Shown here: in pieces, positions 31,611 to 39,643 of the stretch | Layout: each line of letters starts with the position of its first letter | Numbering within the stretch: the stretch's first letter is position 1 | Assembly (NCBI GenBank): GCA_964559835.1 | Contig: CAZLJE010000026.1 | Span: 16,954-80,953, forward strand | Source: DAISJI01 sp964559835 | GTDB taxonomy: Bacteria; Acidobacteriota; Terriglobia; Terriglobales; Acidobacteriaceae | Length of the DNA stretch: 64,000 nucleotides | Reading direction: 5' to 3' | Program-made: the position numbers and the translations under genes | The notes under the pieces: model-generated | The model's database searches: none | Seen by the model: only the letters and a program-made list of their open reading frames with translations | Told to the model about the DNA's origin: nothing

Positions 31611-33056
31611 TTACAGTCCCGCGACCTTCGCCGGGGCAGCGGCTGCCGGTTTCTGCGGCGTCCCGAAATACTTCGCCGGGTTCGCCTTCATCTCCGGCAT
31701 CGCGGCGAACGGTTTGCTGTAGTCGTTGCGGGCGTTCCAGAATAAGAAGCCATTGCCGGAGTGCGCCTTGGCTACCGCGACCTGCGTCTCGATGTAGGTC
31801 GGCGAATAACTTGGCGTGCGCCATCCGAAGGCCTGCAGCCACGGACGCAGCACCACGCCGGTGCCGGTCGTCACCTTGGCGAAGCGGTCCATCGACTCGC
31901 CGATAAAGTGCTCGGGCGCATCGCCCGGGACCTTGTAGCCGTCCATGCCGTAAAAGTGCGACGGGTAGATCATCGGCGACATCACGTCGCAATTCTTCGC
32001 CATGTTGGGGATGTCCTGGCCGGTGTGGGCGAGGTCCACGTTGCGCTGCCACGCCATCACGCCGAACACATCGATCGAGAACAGGTCGCCGGTGGGATGG
32101 ATCTTCGCATACGCCTTCGACAGGAAGTCCGTGATCACGTCCGTACGCTGCCACTGCGGATGCGTGGCTTCGTACTGGAACTTCGCGTCCTTCTGGTCGC
32201 CCTCCGCCGGGAAGCGGACGTAGTCGAACTGGATCTCGTCTACGCCGCCCTCGATGGCTTTCATCGCGAGCGCGATGTTGTAGTTCTGAACTTCGACATG
32301 CGACGGGTCGGTCCAGACGAGCTTTCCGTTTTCCTTCCACGCAGCCTTGTCGCGCCGCGACTGCACCGCCAGTTCGGGATGCTTGGTCACCAGGCGCTCA
32401 TCGCGGAAGATCGCGATGCGAGCAATGACGTGCAGGTCCTGCTGGTGCATCCAGCGCACCAACTTTGCCAGGTTCGGAATGTCCGGGCGGCTCGTGTTCG
32501 GGTTCAACGGGTTGTTGAACGGAATGCCGATGCTGCCGTCGGAATCCTTGACATCGAAGACGACGGCGTTGCCGCCCGAGGCCTTCCAACGCTTGATGAG
32601 TTCCTGTCCGTTGCGGCTGCCGGCCATCGTGTGGGTCAGGTAGATGGCGCGCACTTCCGCATCCTTTGCCATCGTCCTCGGCTTCTCCACGATCGGGCCA
32701 TCCATGCCTGGGATCACGAGCGTTTCACCCGGCTTCGGCCAGTCGCCCTTGATCTTGCCCTGGTTGGCTTCACGGACAGCGCCGAGGAACTCCGCGTTCG
32801 TCATGAAGCGGCTGTCGGCCCAGAATTTCCGGATGAGCGTGTGCGTGCTGTCGCCCTTCTGCACCGGGTAGAGCACGGTGCCGGGCGCGGGCTGTGGCGT
32901 TGTGGATGGCGGCGGCGCGGGCTTCTTGTCGTCGGCCGCAACCTTCGTGGTTGGCTGTGCCGCGGCGGGCTTTGACCAGGGCAAAGCCACCACAGCTACG
33001 ACGATTAAAAGGACGATACCACCGAGAATTGCGCTGAGAGGGCCGACACGATGCAT
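31611..33056 (-). CDS. DUF4015 putative glycoside hydrolase with a LysM-like module
   Basis: An N-terminal membrane anchor or signal (residues about 8-30, ILGGIVLLIVVAVVALPW) precedes a Pro-rich linker and a LysM-like module (about residues 60-115, YPVQKGDSTHTLIRKFWAD...KPGETLVIPG). The large domain then reads RAIYLTHTMAGSRNGQELIKRWKASGGNAVVFDVKDSDGSIG, VIARIAIFRDERLV, GGVDEIQFDYVRFPAEG and DVFGVMAWQRN...DVMSPMIYPSHF. This is the TIM-barrel pattern of DUF4015/GH13-like putative hydrolases. The FDYVRFP segment is the likely active-site strand. It is probably a cell-wall glycan hydrolase; substrate unproved. Confidence 0.85.
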   Translation of the reverse strand: MHRVGPLSAILGGIVLLIVVAVVALPWSKPAAAQPTTKVAADDKKPAPPPSTTPQPAPGTVLYPVQKGDSTHTLIRKFWADSRFMTNAEFLGAVREANQGKIKGDWPKPGETLVIPGMDGPIVEKPRTMAKDAEVRAIYLTHTMAGSRNGQELIKRWKASGGNAVVFDVKDSDGSIGIPFNNPLNPNTSRPDIPNLAKLVRWMHQQDLHVIARIAIFRDERLVTKHPELAVQSRRDKAAWKENGKLVWTDPSHVEVQNYNIALAMKAIEGGVDEIQFDYVRFPAEGDQKDAKFQYEATHPQWQRTDVITDFLSKAYAKIHPTGDLFSIDVFGVMAWQRNVDLAHTGQDIPNMAKNCDVMSPMIYPSHFYGMDGYKVPGDAPEHFIGESMDRFAKVTTGTGVVLRPWLQAFGWRTPSYSPTYIETQVAVAKAHSGNGFLFWNARNDYSKPFAAMPEMKANPAKYFGTPQKPAAAAPAKVAGL

Positions 33057-33264
33057 GGGTTTTCGCGATCCAGAGCTGGAATGCGACCGATAGTAGCACG
33101 ATTTTTCTGTCGGTCCCGTACCGCCGGTGATGCATCCTTGGTCACCTCCAGCAGCTCTGGTTTCATTCGGTTACACGCGAAAGTCCATCCCGGCGACGAA
33201 GGTTTTCCACAGGCTCGCCGTGCTGCACGAGTGAGGCATAGCTGCATCTAATCCAGTGGTGAGG

Positions 33265-33405
33265 ATGAAAATCGCAAGCCCAGTTGCGGGGTTCGAGGAG
33301 CGTTTACTCCTCTGCAAACAACTCCGGAGTGCGATTTCTCCATCTACACTGACATTCTCGGCCTCTGCGCCGCGCAGGGACCCGCGTGGAAGTTGGTACT
33401 CATGA
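33265..33405 (+). CDS. Possible 46-aa leader ORF before the AAA+ gene
   Basis: Reads MKIASPVAGFEERLLLCKQLRSAI...DPRGSWYS and ends in a TGA overlapping the AAA+ ATG (ATGA at 33402-33405). Its DNA coincides with a three-tier hairpin, and GAGG directly abuts its ATG with no spacing, so it may be a chance frame over a structured leader. Confidence 0.25.
   Translation: MKIASPVAGFEERLLLCKQLRSAISPSTLTFSASAPRRDPRGSWYS
33268..33337 (+). ncRNA. Three-tier hairpin upstream of the HSP100-like gene
   Basis: Nested pairings AAATCGCA (33269-33276) with 33330-33337, AGTTG (33282-33286) with 33319-33323, and GAGGAG (33295-33300) with 33307-33312 give 19 base pairs in 69 nt. It ends 64 bp before the start codon and is a candidate structured 5' leader. 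The rest of the 33057-33401 spacer shows nothing recognised. Confidence 0.4.
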
Positions 33406-34559
33406 GAACCGGTCTAAATGCCGCACTGGATCCGACTCGGCGTAGTGGCGACGCGCAGGACTTTGAAGCGCAGTTGCGCCGTCGCATCGTCGGTCAGGAT
33501 GCCGCCCTCGAAAAAGTGGCGGAGATCTACCAGATGTTCCTGGCTGGCCTGAACCCGCCGTCCCGTCCGGTGGGCAACTTGCTGTTTCTCGGACCCACGG
33601 GCTCGGGCAAGACCAGGGTGGTCGAGTCGGTCGCGGAAGCCCTGTTCGGCGATACCCGCGCTTGCATCAAGATCGACTGCGCCGAGTTCCAGCACTCGCA
33701 CGAGATCGCCAAACTGATCGGTTCGCCCCCGGGCTACCTCGGACACCGCGAGACTCACCCGCTGTTGACGCAGGAGGCGCTCAACCAGTGGCATACCGAG
33801 AAACTGAAGCTGTCGTTGCTGCTTTTCGACGAGATCGAGAAAGCATCGGACGCGCTCTGGCAGTTGCTGCTCGGCATCCTCGATAAGGCAACGCTCACGC
33901 TCGGCGATAACCGCCGGGTCGACATGTCGAACTGCATCATCTTTATGACCTCGAACCTGGGCGCTACCGAGATGAACGACATGATCATGGGCGGCATGGG
34001 GTTCGCACAGAAGCCGTTCGAGATCGACAACAAGTTCGACGAGAAGATCAACCGCGCGGCCGTAGAAGCCGCGCGGCGCAAGTTCTCCCCCGAGTTCATG
34101 AACCGCATCGACAAGGTGGTGGTCTTCAAGACGCTGCGCCCGGAGCACCTCGAGCAGATTCTTGAGATCGAACTTGGCATGGTGCAACAGCGCATCCTCC
34201 AGGCCACCGGCAACAACCAGTTCGTTTTCTCGTGCACGAAGAAGGTCAAGGAATTCCTGCTGTCGGAAGGTACGGACGCGAAGTACGGCGCACGGCACCT
34301 GAAGCGTGCTATCGAACGGTTCGTAGTCTTTCCGCTGGCAAACCTGGTTGCGACGGGACAGGTCAAGCTGGGCGATTTCATCCGCATCGATATTGGCGCG
34401 GAACGGAGCATGACCTTCACGAAAGAAGCCGAGGGCGCGCTCGTGCCGGTACTGCTGGAGAAGTACGGCCCGGAGTTCACCAACGCCGCCGCGGCCAAAG
34501 CCGGACGCGGGGCCGGCGGCCGGCGTGACGCAGGCGCTTCTTCCCTGCTCGACAAGTAG
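33402..34559 (+). CDS. HSP100-type AAA+ ATPase with only the D2 module
   Basis: The 385-residue protein matches the second ATPase module of ClpB/ClpC: LRRRIVGQDAALEKVAEIYQM, Walker A LFLGPTGSGKTRVVESVAEAL, KIDCAEFQHSHEIAKLIGSPPGYLGH, Walker B LLLFDEIEKA, sensor 1 IIFMTSNLG, and the arginine-finger region FMNRIDKVVVFKTL. The D2-small domain has GARHLKRAIERFVVFPLANLV. The N domain, D1 module and ClpB middle domain are absent. No IGF/L-type ClpP loop is evident. It should form hexamers and unfold or remodel proteins. I chose ATG 33402 over a TTG nine bases upstream. Confidence 0.9.
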   Translation: MRTGLNAALDPTRRSGDAQDFEAQLRRRIVGQDAALEKVAEIYQMFLAGLNPPSRPVGNLLFLGPTGSGKTRVVESVAEALFGDTRACIKIDCAEFQHSHEIAKLIGSPPGYLGHRETHPLLTQEALNQWHTEKLKLSLLLFDEIEKASDALWQLLLGILDKATLTLGDNRRVDMSNCIIFMTSNLGATEMNDMIMGGMGFAQKPFEIDNKFDEKINRAAVEAARRKFSPEFMNRIDKVVVFKTLRPEHLEQILEIELGMVQQRILQATGNNQFVFSCTKKVKEFLLSEGTDAKYGARHLKRAIERFVVFPLANLVATGQVKLGDFIRIDIGAERSMTFTKEAEGALVPVLLEKYGPEFTNAAAAKAGRGAGGRRDAGASSLLDK

Positions 34560-34579
34560 ACATTGATCGACGCTCGCGA

Positions 34580-34606
34580 AAACGCCGCGCTCTGTGCGCG
34601 GCGTTT
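34580..34606. terminator. Bidirectional terminator
   Basis: Perfect 11-bp arms AAACGCCGCGC (34580-34590) and 34596-34606, loop TCTGT, flanked by aaa and ttt. It separates two convergent genes. Confidence 0.8.
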
Positions 34607-34647
34607 GTATTTGCGTTTCCTTGAGCCTTGAACCGTGAGCCTTGCGA

Positions 34648-35082
34648 CTATCCGTTTACGTAACGGAATCCCATGCTCCGCAGCAGCGGCTCCGTCAGCG
34701 ATACGTCCATCGGAATCTGCATCGGGCGCGAGACATTCGCCGACGCGATTGCTTGCCGGATTGCGTGTTCGGGAAGGTTCATCGGATCCTGCACCAGGAA
34801 ATCGGTAACACTGTCCGCGTCGTCGGCCTCGACGGGCCGCAGCATGAGCTTGGAGCATACGAAGTAGATTTCGTAGTACCCCTTGGTGAATACAATCTTG
34901 AAGCGGCCGGTATACGTATTGGCGTCCAGCGGTGGAGCCGCGGCCGGCTCTTCCTGCAAGGCGCCCCGCGAGGACGACTGGCTCGTGAGGTCCCACAGTT
35001 TCAACAGACGGCGCTCGTCCTGGGTGAGGGCCCGGCGTAGCGTCTGTTCCATTTTGGCGAGATTGGCTTCGAAGGAAGACAT
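34648..35082 (-). CDS. Hypothetical cytoplasmic protein (144 aa)
   Basis: Starts MSSFEANLAKMEQTLRRALTQDERRLLKLW, a short amphipathic helix pair. It continues through a Ser/Pro-rich linker into a compact alpha/beta region (GRFKIVFTKGYYEIYFVCSKLMLRPVEADDADSVTDFLVQDP) and ends EPLLRSMGFRYVNG. No signal peptide, membrane span or known motif. It is divergent from the M48 protease gene and convergent with the AAA+ gene. I do not recognise the family, though its composition is normal for a coding gene. Confidence 0.65.
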   Translation of the reverse strand: MSSFEANLAKMEQTLRRALTQDERRLLKLWDLTSQSSSRGALQEEPAAAPPLDANTYTGRFKIVFTKGYYEIYFVCSKLMLRPVEADDADSVTDFLVQDPMNLPEHAIRQAIASANVSRPMQIPMDVSLTEPLLRSMGFRYVNG

Positions 35083-35274
35083 GTCGACGTTGCCGTCAAG
35101 CTCTGGACCGGCCGAAAACCAGTGTAACTCCGCTCTATTATCAGCGTTTCACAGGGCTTGGGACGCACCAACGCTGATAACAGCCTACTTTGCGGACTGG
35201 TGCGGCATCTAATTGCGGAGATATTCTTCCCAGGTCAGTTCTGTGCGGCGGGAGTTCGCCGGACAGGAGGAACG

Positions 35275-36717
35275 ATGAGAAGGTCATTGCGTACTCGTGC
35301 ACTGGCTGTACTGCTTGTTTTCGTGACCGCTTTCCCCGGATGGATGCTCGCGGCCGTCAAGCGCGGCCCGGAATTGCCGGACCCGGGCGATGTTGGCGTT
35401 AGCAAGCAGGACCAGGAGCGGCTGGGTTTACAAGCTGCCGCTGAAGTGTACAAGCAGATGCCGGTCCTGCCCGATTCGAGCCCGGTAACGCAGTACGTCA
35501 ACCAGCTCGGCGCGCGGCTCAGGGCACAGATCCCACCGCAATACAACTGGCCCTACCAGTTCCATGTCATCCCGCAGAAGGAAATCAATGCCTTCGCCCT
35601 GCCCGGAGGACAGATCTTCATCAACCTGGGCACCATTCTGGCGGCGGACAACGAAGCCGAACTCGCCGGCGTTATGTCTCACGAGATGTCGCACGTCTAC
35701 ATGCAGCATTCCATCAAGCAGATGCGCAAGAACCAGGGGCCCAGCGTCCTCGCTGGCCTGGGACAGATCCTGGGACAGATGATCGGCGGGGTCGGTGGTG
35801 CGGTGGCGAGCCTCGGCGCCCAATTGGGAGCCGGCGCCCTGAGCATGAAGTACTCGCGCGGTGACGAAGCGCAGGCCGACGCCGTCGGCGCCATCATCAT
35901 GTACAAGGCCGGTTACGACCCCCATTACCTCGCGCAGTTTTTCCAGAAGCTGGAACAACAGGGAGGGTCTGGCGGACCGCAGTTCCTGAGCGACCACCCG
36001 AATCCCGGAAACCGCTATCAGGCGATCTCGAACGAGGTCAGGGATTGGCCGACGCGCCAGTATCACAACGATACCCCGCAGTTCCAGCAGGCAAAGGCGA
36101 GCGTGCGCGGTATGCGTCTTTACACCGCGCAGGAGATCGCACAGATGGCCAAGTCCGGCCAGATCCACAACACCGGCATGCCGGCAACCGTCCAGCAGGC
36201 GCCCACCACCATGGGCAACGTCTCACGCTCCGAAGTCATGCCCAGCGGCGAGTTCAAGACCTTGAACACGCAGCTTTTCAGCATCGACTACCCGAGCAAC
36301 TGGCAGGTGACGCAGGACCAGCAAACAGGAGGCGTGACCATCGCTCCGCCCTCGGGAGCCACGCAAGGTGCAATCGCCTATGGCGTGGTGATTGGCCAGG
36401 CGGCGCCGCAGGCGAATTCGTTGGACGACGCCGTCAACCAGCTTGTCCAGGGCATGATGCAGCAGAACCAGGGCATGCGGCAGATCAGTGGGCTACAGAG
36501 AATTCGCGTCAATGGCGTCGAAGGACGCGCAGTCGACATGACCGGAACGTCGCCGATCTCGGAAGGCGGGAGGCAGCTGCAGGAGCATGACTGGCTGGTC
36601 GCCGTGCCTGGGCAACAAGGCCTGGTGTACCTGGTCTTCGTGGCCCCGGAACGCGACTTCAGTCAGTTGAAGAACACCTATACCGAAATGTTACGGACCT
36701 TCCGCTTGAACGAGTAA
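35275..36717 (+). CDS. Secreted M48-family zinc metalloprotease
   Basis: Signal peptide MRRSLRTRALAVLLVFVTAFPGWMLAA, then an M48 (BepA/LoiP-like) protease domain: INAFALPGGQIFINLGTILAADNEAELAGVMSHEMSHVYMQH, with HEMSH as the HExxH zinc motif, and a downstream DEAQADAVGAIIMYKAGYDP segment giving the third ligand Glu. It lacks the TPR tail of BepA. The C-terminal 150 residues form a separate beta-rich domain (FSIDYPSNWQVTQDQQTGGVTIAPPSGA) of the PsbP/DUF-like lipid-binding look. AGGAGG precedes the ATG at 35275. Likely periplasmic quality control. Confidence 0.92.
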   Translation: MRRSLRTRALAVLLVFVTAFPGWMLAAVKRGPELPDPGDVGVSKQDQERLGLQAAAEVYKQMPVLPDSSPVTQYVNQLGARLRAQIPPQYNWPYQFHVIPQKEINAFALPGGQIFINLGTILAADNEAELAGVMSHEMSHVYMQHSIKQMRKNQGPSVLAGLGQILGQMIGGVGGAVASLGAQLGAGALSMKYSRGDEAQADAVGAIIMYKAGYDPHYLAQFFQKLEQQGGSGGPQFLSDHPNPGNRYQAISNEVRDWPTRQYHNDTPQFQQAKASVRGMRLYTAQEIAQMAKSGQIHNTGMPATVQQAPTTMGNVSRSEVMPSGEFKTLNTQLFSIDYPSNWQVTQDQQTGGVTIAPPSGATQGAIAYGVVIGQAAPQANSLDDAVNQLVQGMMQQNQGMRQISGLQRIRVNGVEGRAVDMTGTSPISEGGRQLQEHDWLVAVPGQQGLVYLVFVAPERDFSQLKNTYTEMLRTFRLNE

Positions 36718-36746
36718 CGGCCAAGATAAGGCACTTGCATCCTGAC

Positions 36747-36773
36747 GGACTTCTGCACACAATGCAGAAGTCC
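36747..36773 (+). terminator. 10-bp hairpin after the M48 gene
   Basis: Perfect arms GGACTTCTGC (36747-36756) and 36764-36773 around a 7-base loop, 30 bp past the stop codon. Only attctct follows, so it would be a weak intrinsic terminator or an RNA-stabilising hairpin. Confidence 0.55.
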
Positions 36774-36825
36774 ATTCTCTGTGGGGGTCCCTGACGCGCC
36801 GTTTTGCGCCTGTTGGGGTGACTGT

Positions 36826-37479
36826 ATGGGTGTAGCGGCACATCTCGGAATCGACCTGGCGCAGTACGACGAGCGCATCCGCACGTTTATCCCTCACTAC
36901 GAAGAGATGCTCGACGTCGCGGCGGACGCCGTTCCTGCCATGGCGCGCACCATCGTCGACCTCGGAACCGGCACTGGCGCGCTGGCGGCACGTTGCCTGG
37001 AACACGCGCCACGCGCACACGTCATCGGCATCGATTCCGATGGCGGCATTCTCTCCGCTGCCGCCGGACGCCTCCAGAAGCGCGGCTGCTTCGTTTGCGC
37101 CGATTTCGTTACCGCACCGCTGCCGCAATGCGACGTGGTCGTCGCCTCTTTCTCGCTCCATCATGTCCGCACCAGGCCTGCGAAGACCGCGCTGTACCGT
37201 CGAGTGCGGGCGGCGCTGCCACGCGGTGGCGTTCTCATAACCGTCGATTGTCATCCCGCGGCCGACCCGGAACTCGCGCAGGAGCAGCACATGGCTTGGC
37301 GCGCACACCTGGAGAACTACTACAGCCGTGCGCGAGCGGTTTCCTTGCTCAAGGCGTGGTCGCACGAGGACTTCTATGTCCCGCTCGACGCAGAGATGGC
37401 TCTCATGCGCCAGGCGGGATTGCGAACGGAAACGTTGTGGCGCAAGGGCGCCTTCGCGGTGATCGTTGGGAAGAAATGA
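36826..37479 (+). CDS. Class I SAM-dependent methyltransferase
   Basis: The 217-residue protein has the Rossmann signature TIVDLGTGTGALAARCLEHA (motif I) and an acidic motif II end (VIGIDSDGGIL). CDVVVASFSLHHVRTRPAKTALYRRVRAALPRGGVLITVDCH is typical of small-molecule or tRNA/ubiquinone-type methyltransferases. The substrate cannot be told. I start at ATG 36826 (MGVAAHLGIDLAQYDERIRTFIPHYEEML). The protein is monocistronic between the M48 and mglA genes. Composition matches its neighbours. Confidence 0.85.
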   Translation: MGVAAHLGIDLAQYDERIRTFIPHYEEMLDVAADAVPAMARTIVDLGTGTGALAARCLEHAPRAHVIGIDSDGGILSAAAGRLQKRGCFVCADFVTAPLPQCDVVVASFSLHHVRTRPAKTALYRRVRAALPRGGVLITVDCHPAADPELAQEQHMAWRAHLENYYSRARAVSLLKAWSHEDFYVPLDAEMALMRQAGLRTETLWRKGAFAVIVGKK

Positions 37480-37557
37480 GTCTTGCGGAGTGAGATGGTC
37501 CAGTCAGCCTGAAAGTTGAGTTCGGAACCCGCAGTCCGGAGCCCGGAAGCCGGAACC

Positions 37558-38142
37558 CTACCCCTTCTTGAGCTCGACCAGTACCTGGCGGGCGACTTCC
37601 TTCAGCGTCTCGAACACTCCTACACCCTGGAAGGCGACGGCCTCGAACACCGGCTCGCTTTTCTTGATCAGTTCCTTCTTCAGGGCGTCGACGCCGAGCG
37701 CGTTGGGCAGGTCGCGCTTGTTGAGCTGCAGGACGTACGGCACCTTCATGAAGTCGTACCCGTGCTCCTTCATGTTGTCCTGCAGGTTTTCCAGCGCTTC
37801 AATGTTGGCGTCCATGCGCTCTTCCTGCGAGTCGGCGACGAAGACCACCCCATCGACGCCACGCAGGATGAGCTTGCGGCTGGCGTCATAGAAGACCTGT
37901 CCAGGAACGGTATAGAGGTGGAAGCGGGTCTTGAAGCCGCGGACGGTGCCGAGGTCGAGAGGCAGGAAATCGAAGAACAGCGTGCGATCGGTCTCGGTAG
38001 CCAGCGAAATCATCTTGCCCTTCTGCTTCTCGCTGGTCTTGTCGAAGATGTATTGCAAGTTGGTCGTCTTGCCGCCGAGGCCGGCGCCGTAATAGACGAT
38101 CTTGCAATTGATCTCGCGCGCTGCAAAGTTAATCGTGCTCAC
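37558..38142 (-). CDS. mglA: MglA-type small GTPase (motility/polarity)
   Basis: Ras-like GTPase that sets the leading pole for type IV pilus and gliding motility in Myxococcus. The P-loop is KIVYYGAGLGGKTTNLQYIF; the switch region reads ATETDRTLFFDFLPLDLG, and the MglA hallmark follows: TVPGQVFYDASRKLILRGVDGVVFVADSQ, with PGQ where Ras has AGQ. The base-recognition motif is LQLNKRDLP. At 194 residues it has standard length. Start GTG 38142, with AAGGGA upstream. No mglB is adjacent. A GGCTCC/GGAGCC hairpin lies in its leader near 38157-38172. Confidence 0.94.
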   Translation of the reverse strand: MSTINFAAREINCKIVYYGAGLGGKTTNLQYIFDKTSEKQKGKMISLATETDRTLFFDFLPLDLGTVRGFKTRFHLYTVPGQVFYDASRKLILRGVDGVVFVADSQEERMDANIEALENLQDNMKEHGYDFMKVPYVLQLNKRDLPNALGVDALKKELIKKSEPVFEAVAFQGVGVFETLKEVARQVLVELKKG

Positions 38143-38249
38143 GGCGTGTCCCTTGGGGGCTCCGCACGGAGCCGCCCTTCATCCCGAACTGCACCTTTGG
38201 GAATGCTGTTTATACCACACCGCGAGGGCTGTCCGAATACCCTCTTAAT

Positions 38250-39539
38250 TCACGGAGCGGTGGAACCGCTGCGATTGGCGCTCGGCGGCAGCGGATAATA
38301 TCCCTCGCGCGCATAGACCTTCAAGCCGGGGCGGTCTACCCGGACCTCGATGGTGCGGTGCGACGTCGAGGGCGTGGAACGCGTGTAATAGCCGATCGTG
38401 TACTGGTTGCGGGCCTCTTCGGTGATGCGTGCGTATGTCTGCTCGATCGCGTCCTGCGAAAATTCGTTGTAGACGGAACCGCCCGTCGCGCTGGCGTACT
38501 TGGGCAGAATGTTGCCGTAACCGGTTCCGGGAATGCGTATCTTCTCCAAAGTGCCATAGCCCGGAATCGCGGCAGAGCCGACGCCTACGCCATAGACGGA
38601 GATCTGGCGCGTGAGCAGCACTTTCAAAACTTCGGCGTAGCTTGCGTTCGACCCCATCTCCCGCCCGTCGCTGATGATGAACAGGATCTTGCGCCGGTCG
38701 CGCGGCCGGCGCGACAGGTCGAGCGCTGCCTCGAGGATAGCGTCGTTCAGCACCCGGGACGGCGGACGCACATCGGCCCGCCCGACCTGGTTCGTGATCG
38801 GCGATCCCGGGTCGATCGGATGACCGTTGATGTTCGGATTGTTCTGCGCCATCGGCCCCGACGTGACCGGCACGCCTCCGCCTTCCGACGCCCGCCGTTC
38901 CTTCAGCCGTTTGACCGAGCTGTCGAGAGTCTGGTTGACCGCCGTGAAGTCTTGCACCTTGGCGACCGTGTTCGTATACGTGAAGATGCTGACCTCGTCG
39001 TATTGTCCGAAGGCGCCGATGAGCGCGGTCATCGAGTTCTTGACCTTGGCGAACGTCGTCTCAGGCATTCCCAGGTCGAGTACGATGGCCGCTGAAAGCG
39101 GGAAAGGGTCGCTGGTGAAGAACGAGATCCGCTGCGGGACGTCATCCTCCAAGACCGTGAAATCCTTCATCGTCAGGCCTGAGACCAGATGACCCGACGC
39201 GTCCTTGATCGTGACGGGCACCGGGACGAAGCTCGGGTTGACGATGATCTTGAATAGCTGATCACGGTCAGCGCTTTGCGCCTGAGTCGCTCCGCCCTGC
39301 GGCACGGTCTTCACCTCGGGCGTGGGAGGCGCCTGCTGCTGGTCCGTGGGCTGGGCCGGAGGACGGGCCGGAGCTGGCTGCGGAACGGGCCCCTGCGGCA
39401 ATTCCGATTGCTGCTTCTTCGACGAGGGTGCGTCGGGGACATTTTGCTGGCTGGGGGCTGCCTGGCCATGGCCGAGGTTGGCCGTCGACAGTACCAGGAG
39501 CATCAGAAGTTTTGTGACACTTCGGAACAAGCGGGTCAT
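38250..39539 (-). CDS. Secreted VWFA-related protein 2, MIDAS lost
   Basis: Signal peptide (MTRLFRSVTKLLMLLVLSTANLGHGQA), Pro/Gln-rich linker, then the family core VTIKDASGHLVSGLTMKDFTVLEDDVPQRISFFTSDPFPLSAAIVLDLGMPETTF...ILFIISDGREMGSNASY, and the tail NQYTIGYYTRSTPS...LKVYAREGYYPLPPS. Where the two sister proteins have DASNS or DSSAS, this one has DLGMP, so the metal-ion-dependent adhesion site is probably not functional. It is divergent from the third VWFA gene at 39644 and lies 107 bp upstream of mglA on the same strand. Confidence 0.88.
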   Translation of the reverse strand: MTRLFRSVTKLLMLLVLSTANLGHGQAAPSQQNVPDAPSSKKQQSELPQGPVPQPAPARPPAQPTDQQQAPPTPEVKTVPQGGATQAQSADRDQLFKIIVNPSFVPVPVTIKDASGHLVSGLTMKDFTVLEDDVPQRISFFTSDPFPLSAAIVLDLGMPETTFAKVKNSMTALIGAFGQYDEVSIFTYTNTVAKVQDFTAVNQTLDSSVKRLKERRASEGGGVPVTSGPMAQNNPNINGHPIDPGSPITNQVGRADVRPPSRVLNDAILEAALDLSRRPRDRRKILFIISDGREMGSNASYAEVLKVLLTRQISVYGVGVGSAAIPGYGTLEKIRIPGTGYGNILPKYASATGGSVYNEFSQDAIEQTYARITEEARNQYTIGYYTRSTPSTSHRTIEVRVDRPGLKVYAREGYYPLPPSANRSGSTAP

Positions 39540-39643
39540 CTAAGTCTCCATATTACCGGACACTTAAACCCTTCGCACAGCAACTTCGTTTCGAAGGCAG
39601 GTTTAGAATAACCCGTAGAGAGCCTCCCCGGCTCGGAGAAGTT

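Noticed and set aside
31761..32975. 404-codon plus-strand frame over the DUF4015 gene
   Set aside because: Shadow frame; the minus-strand protein has signal, LysM-like and barrel motifs.
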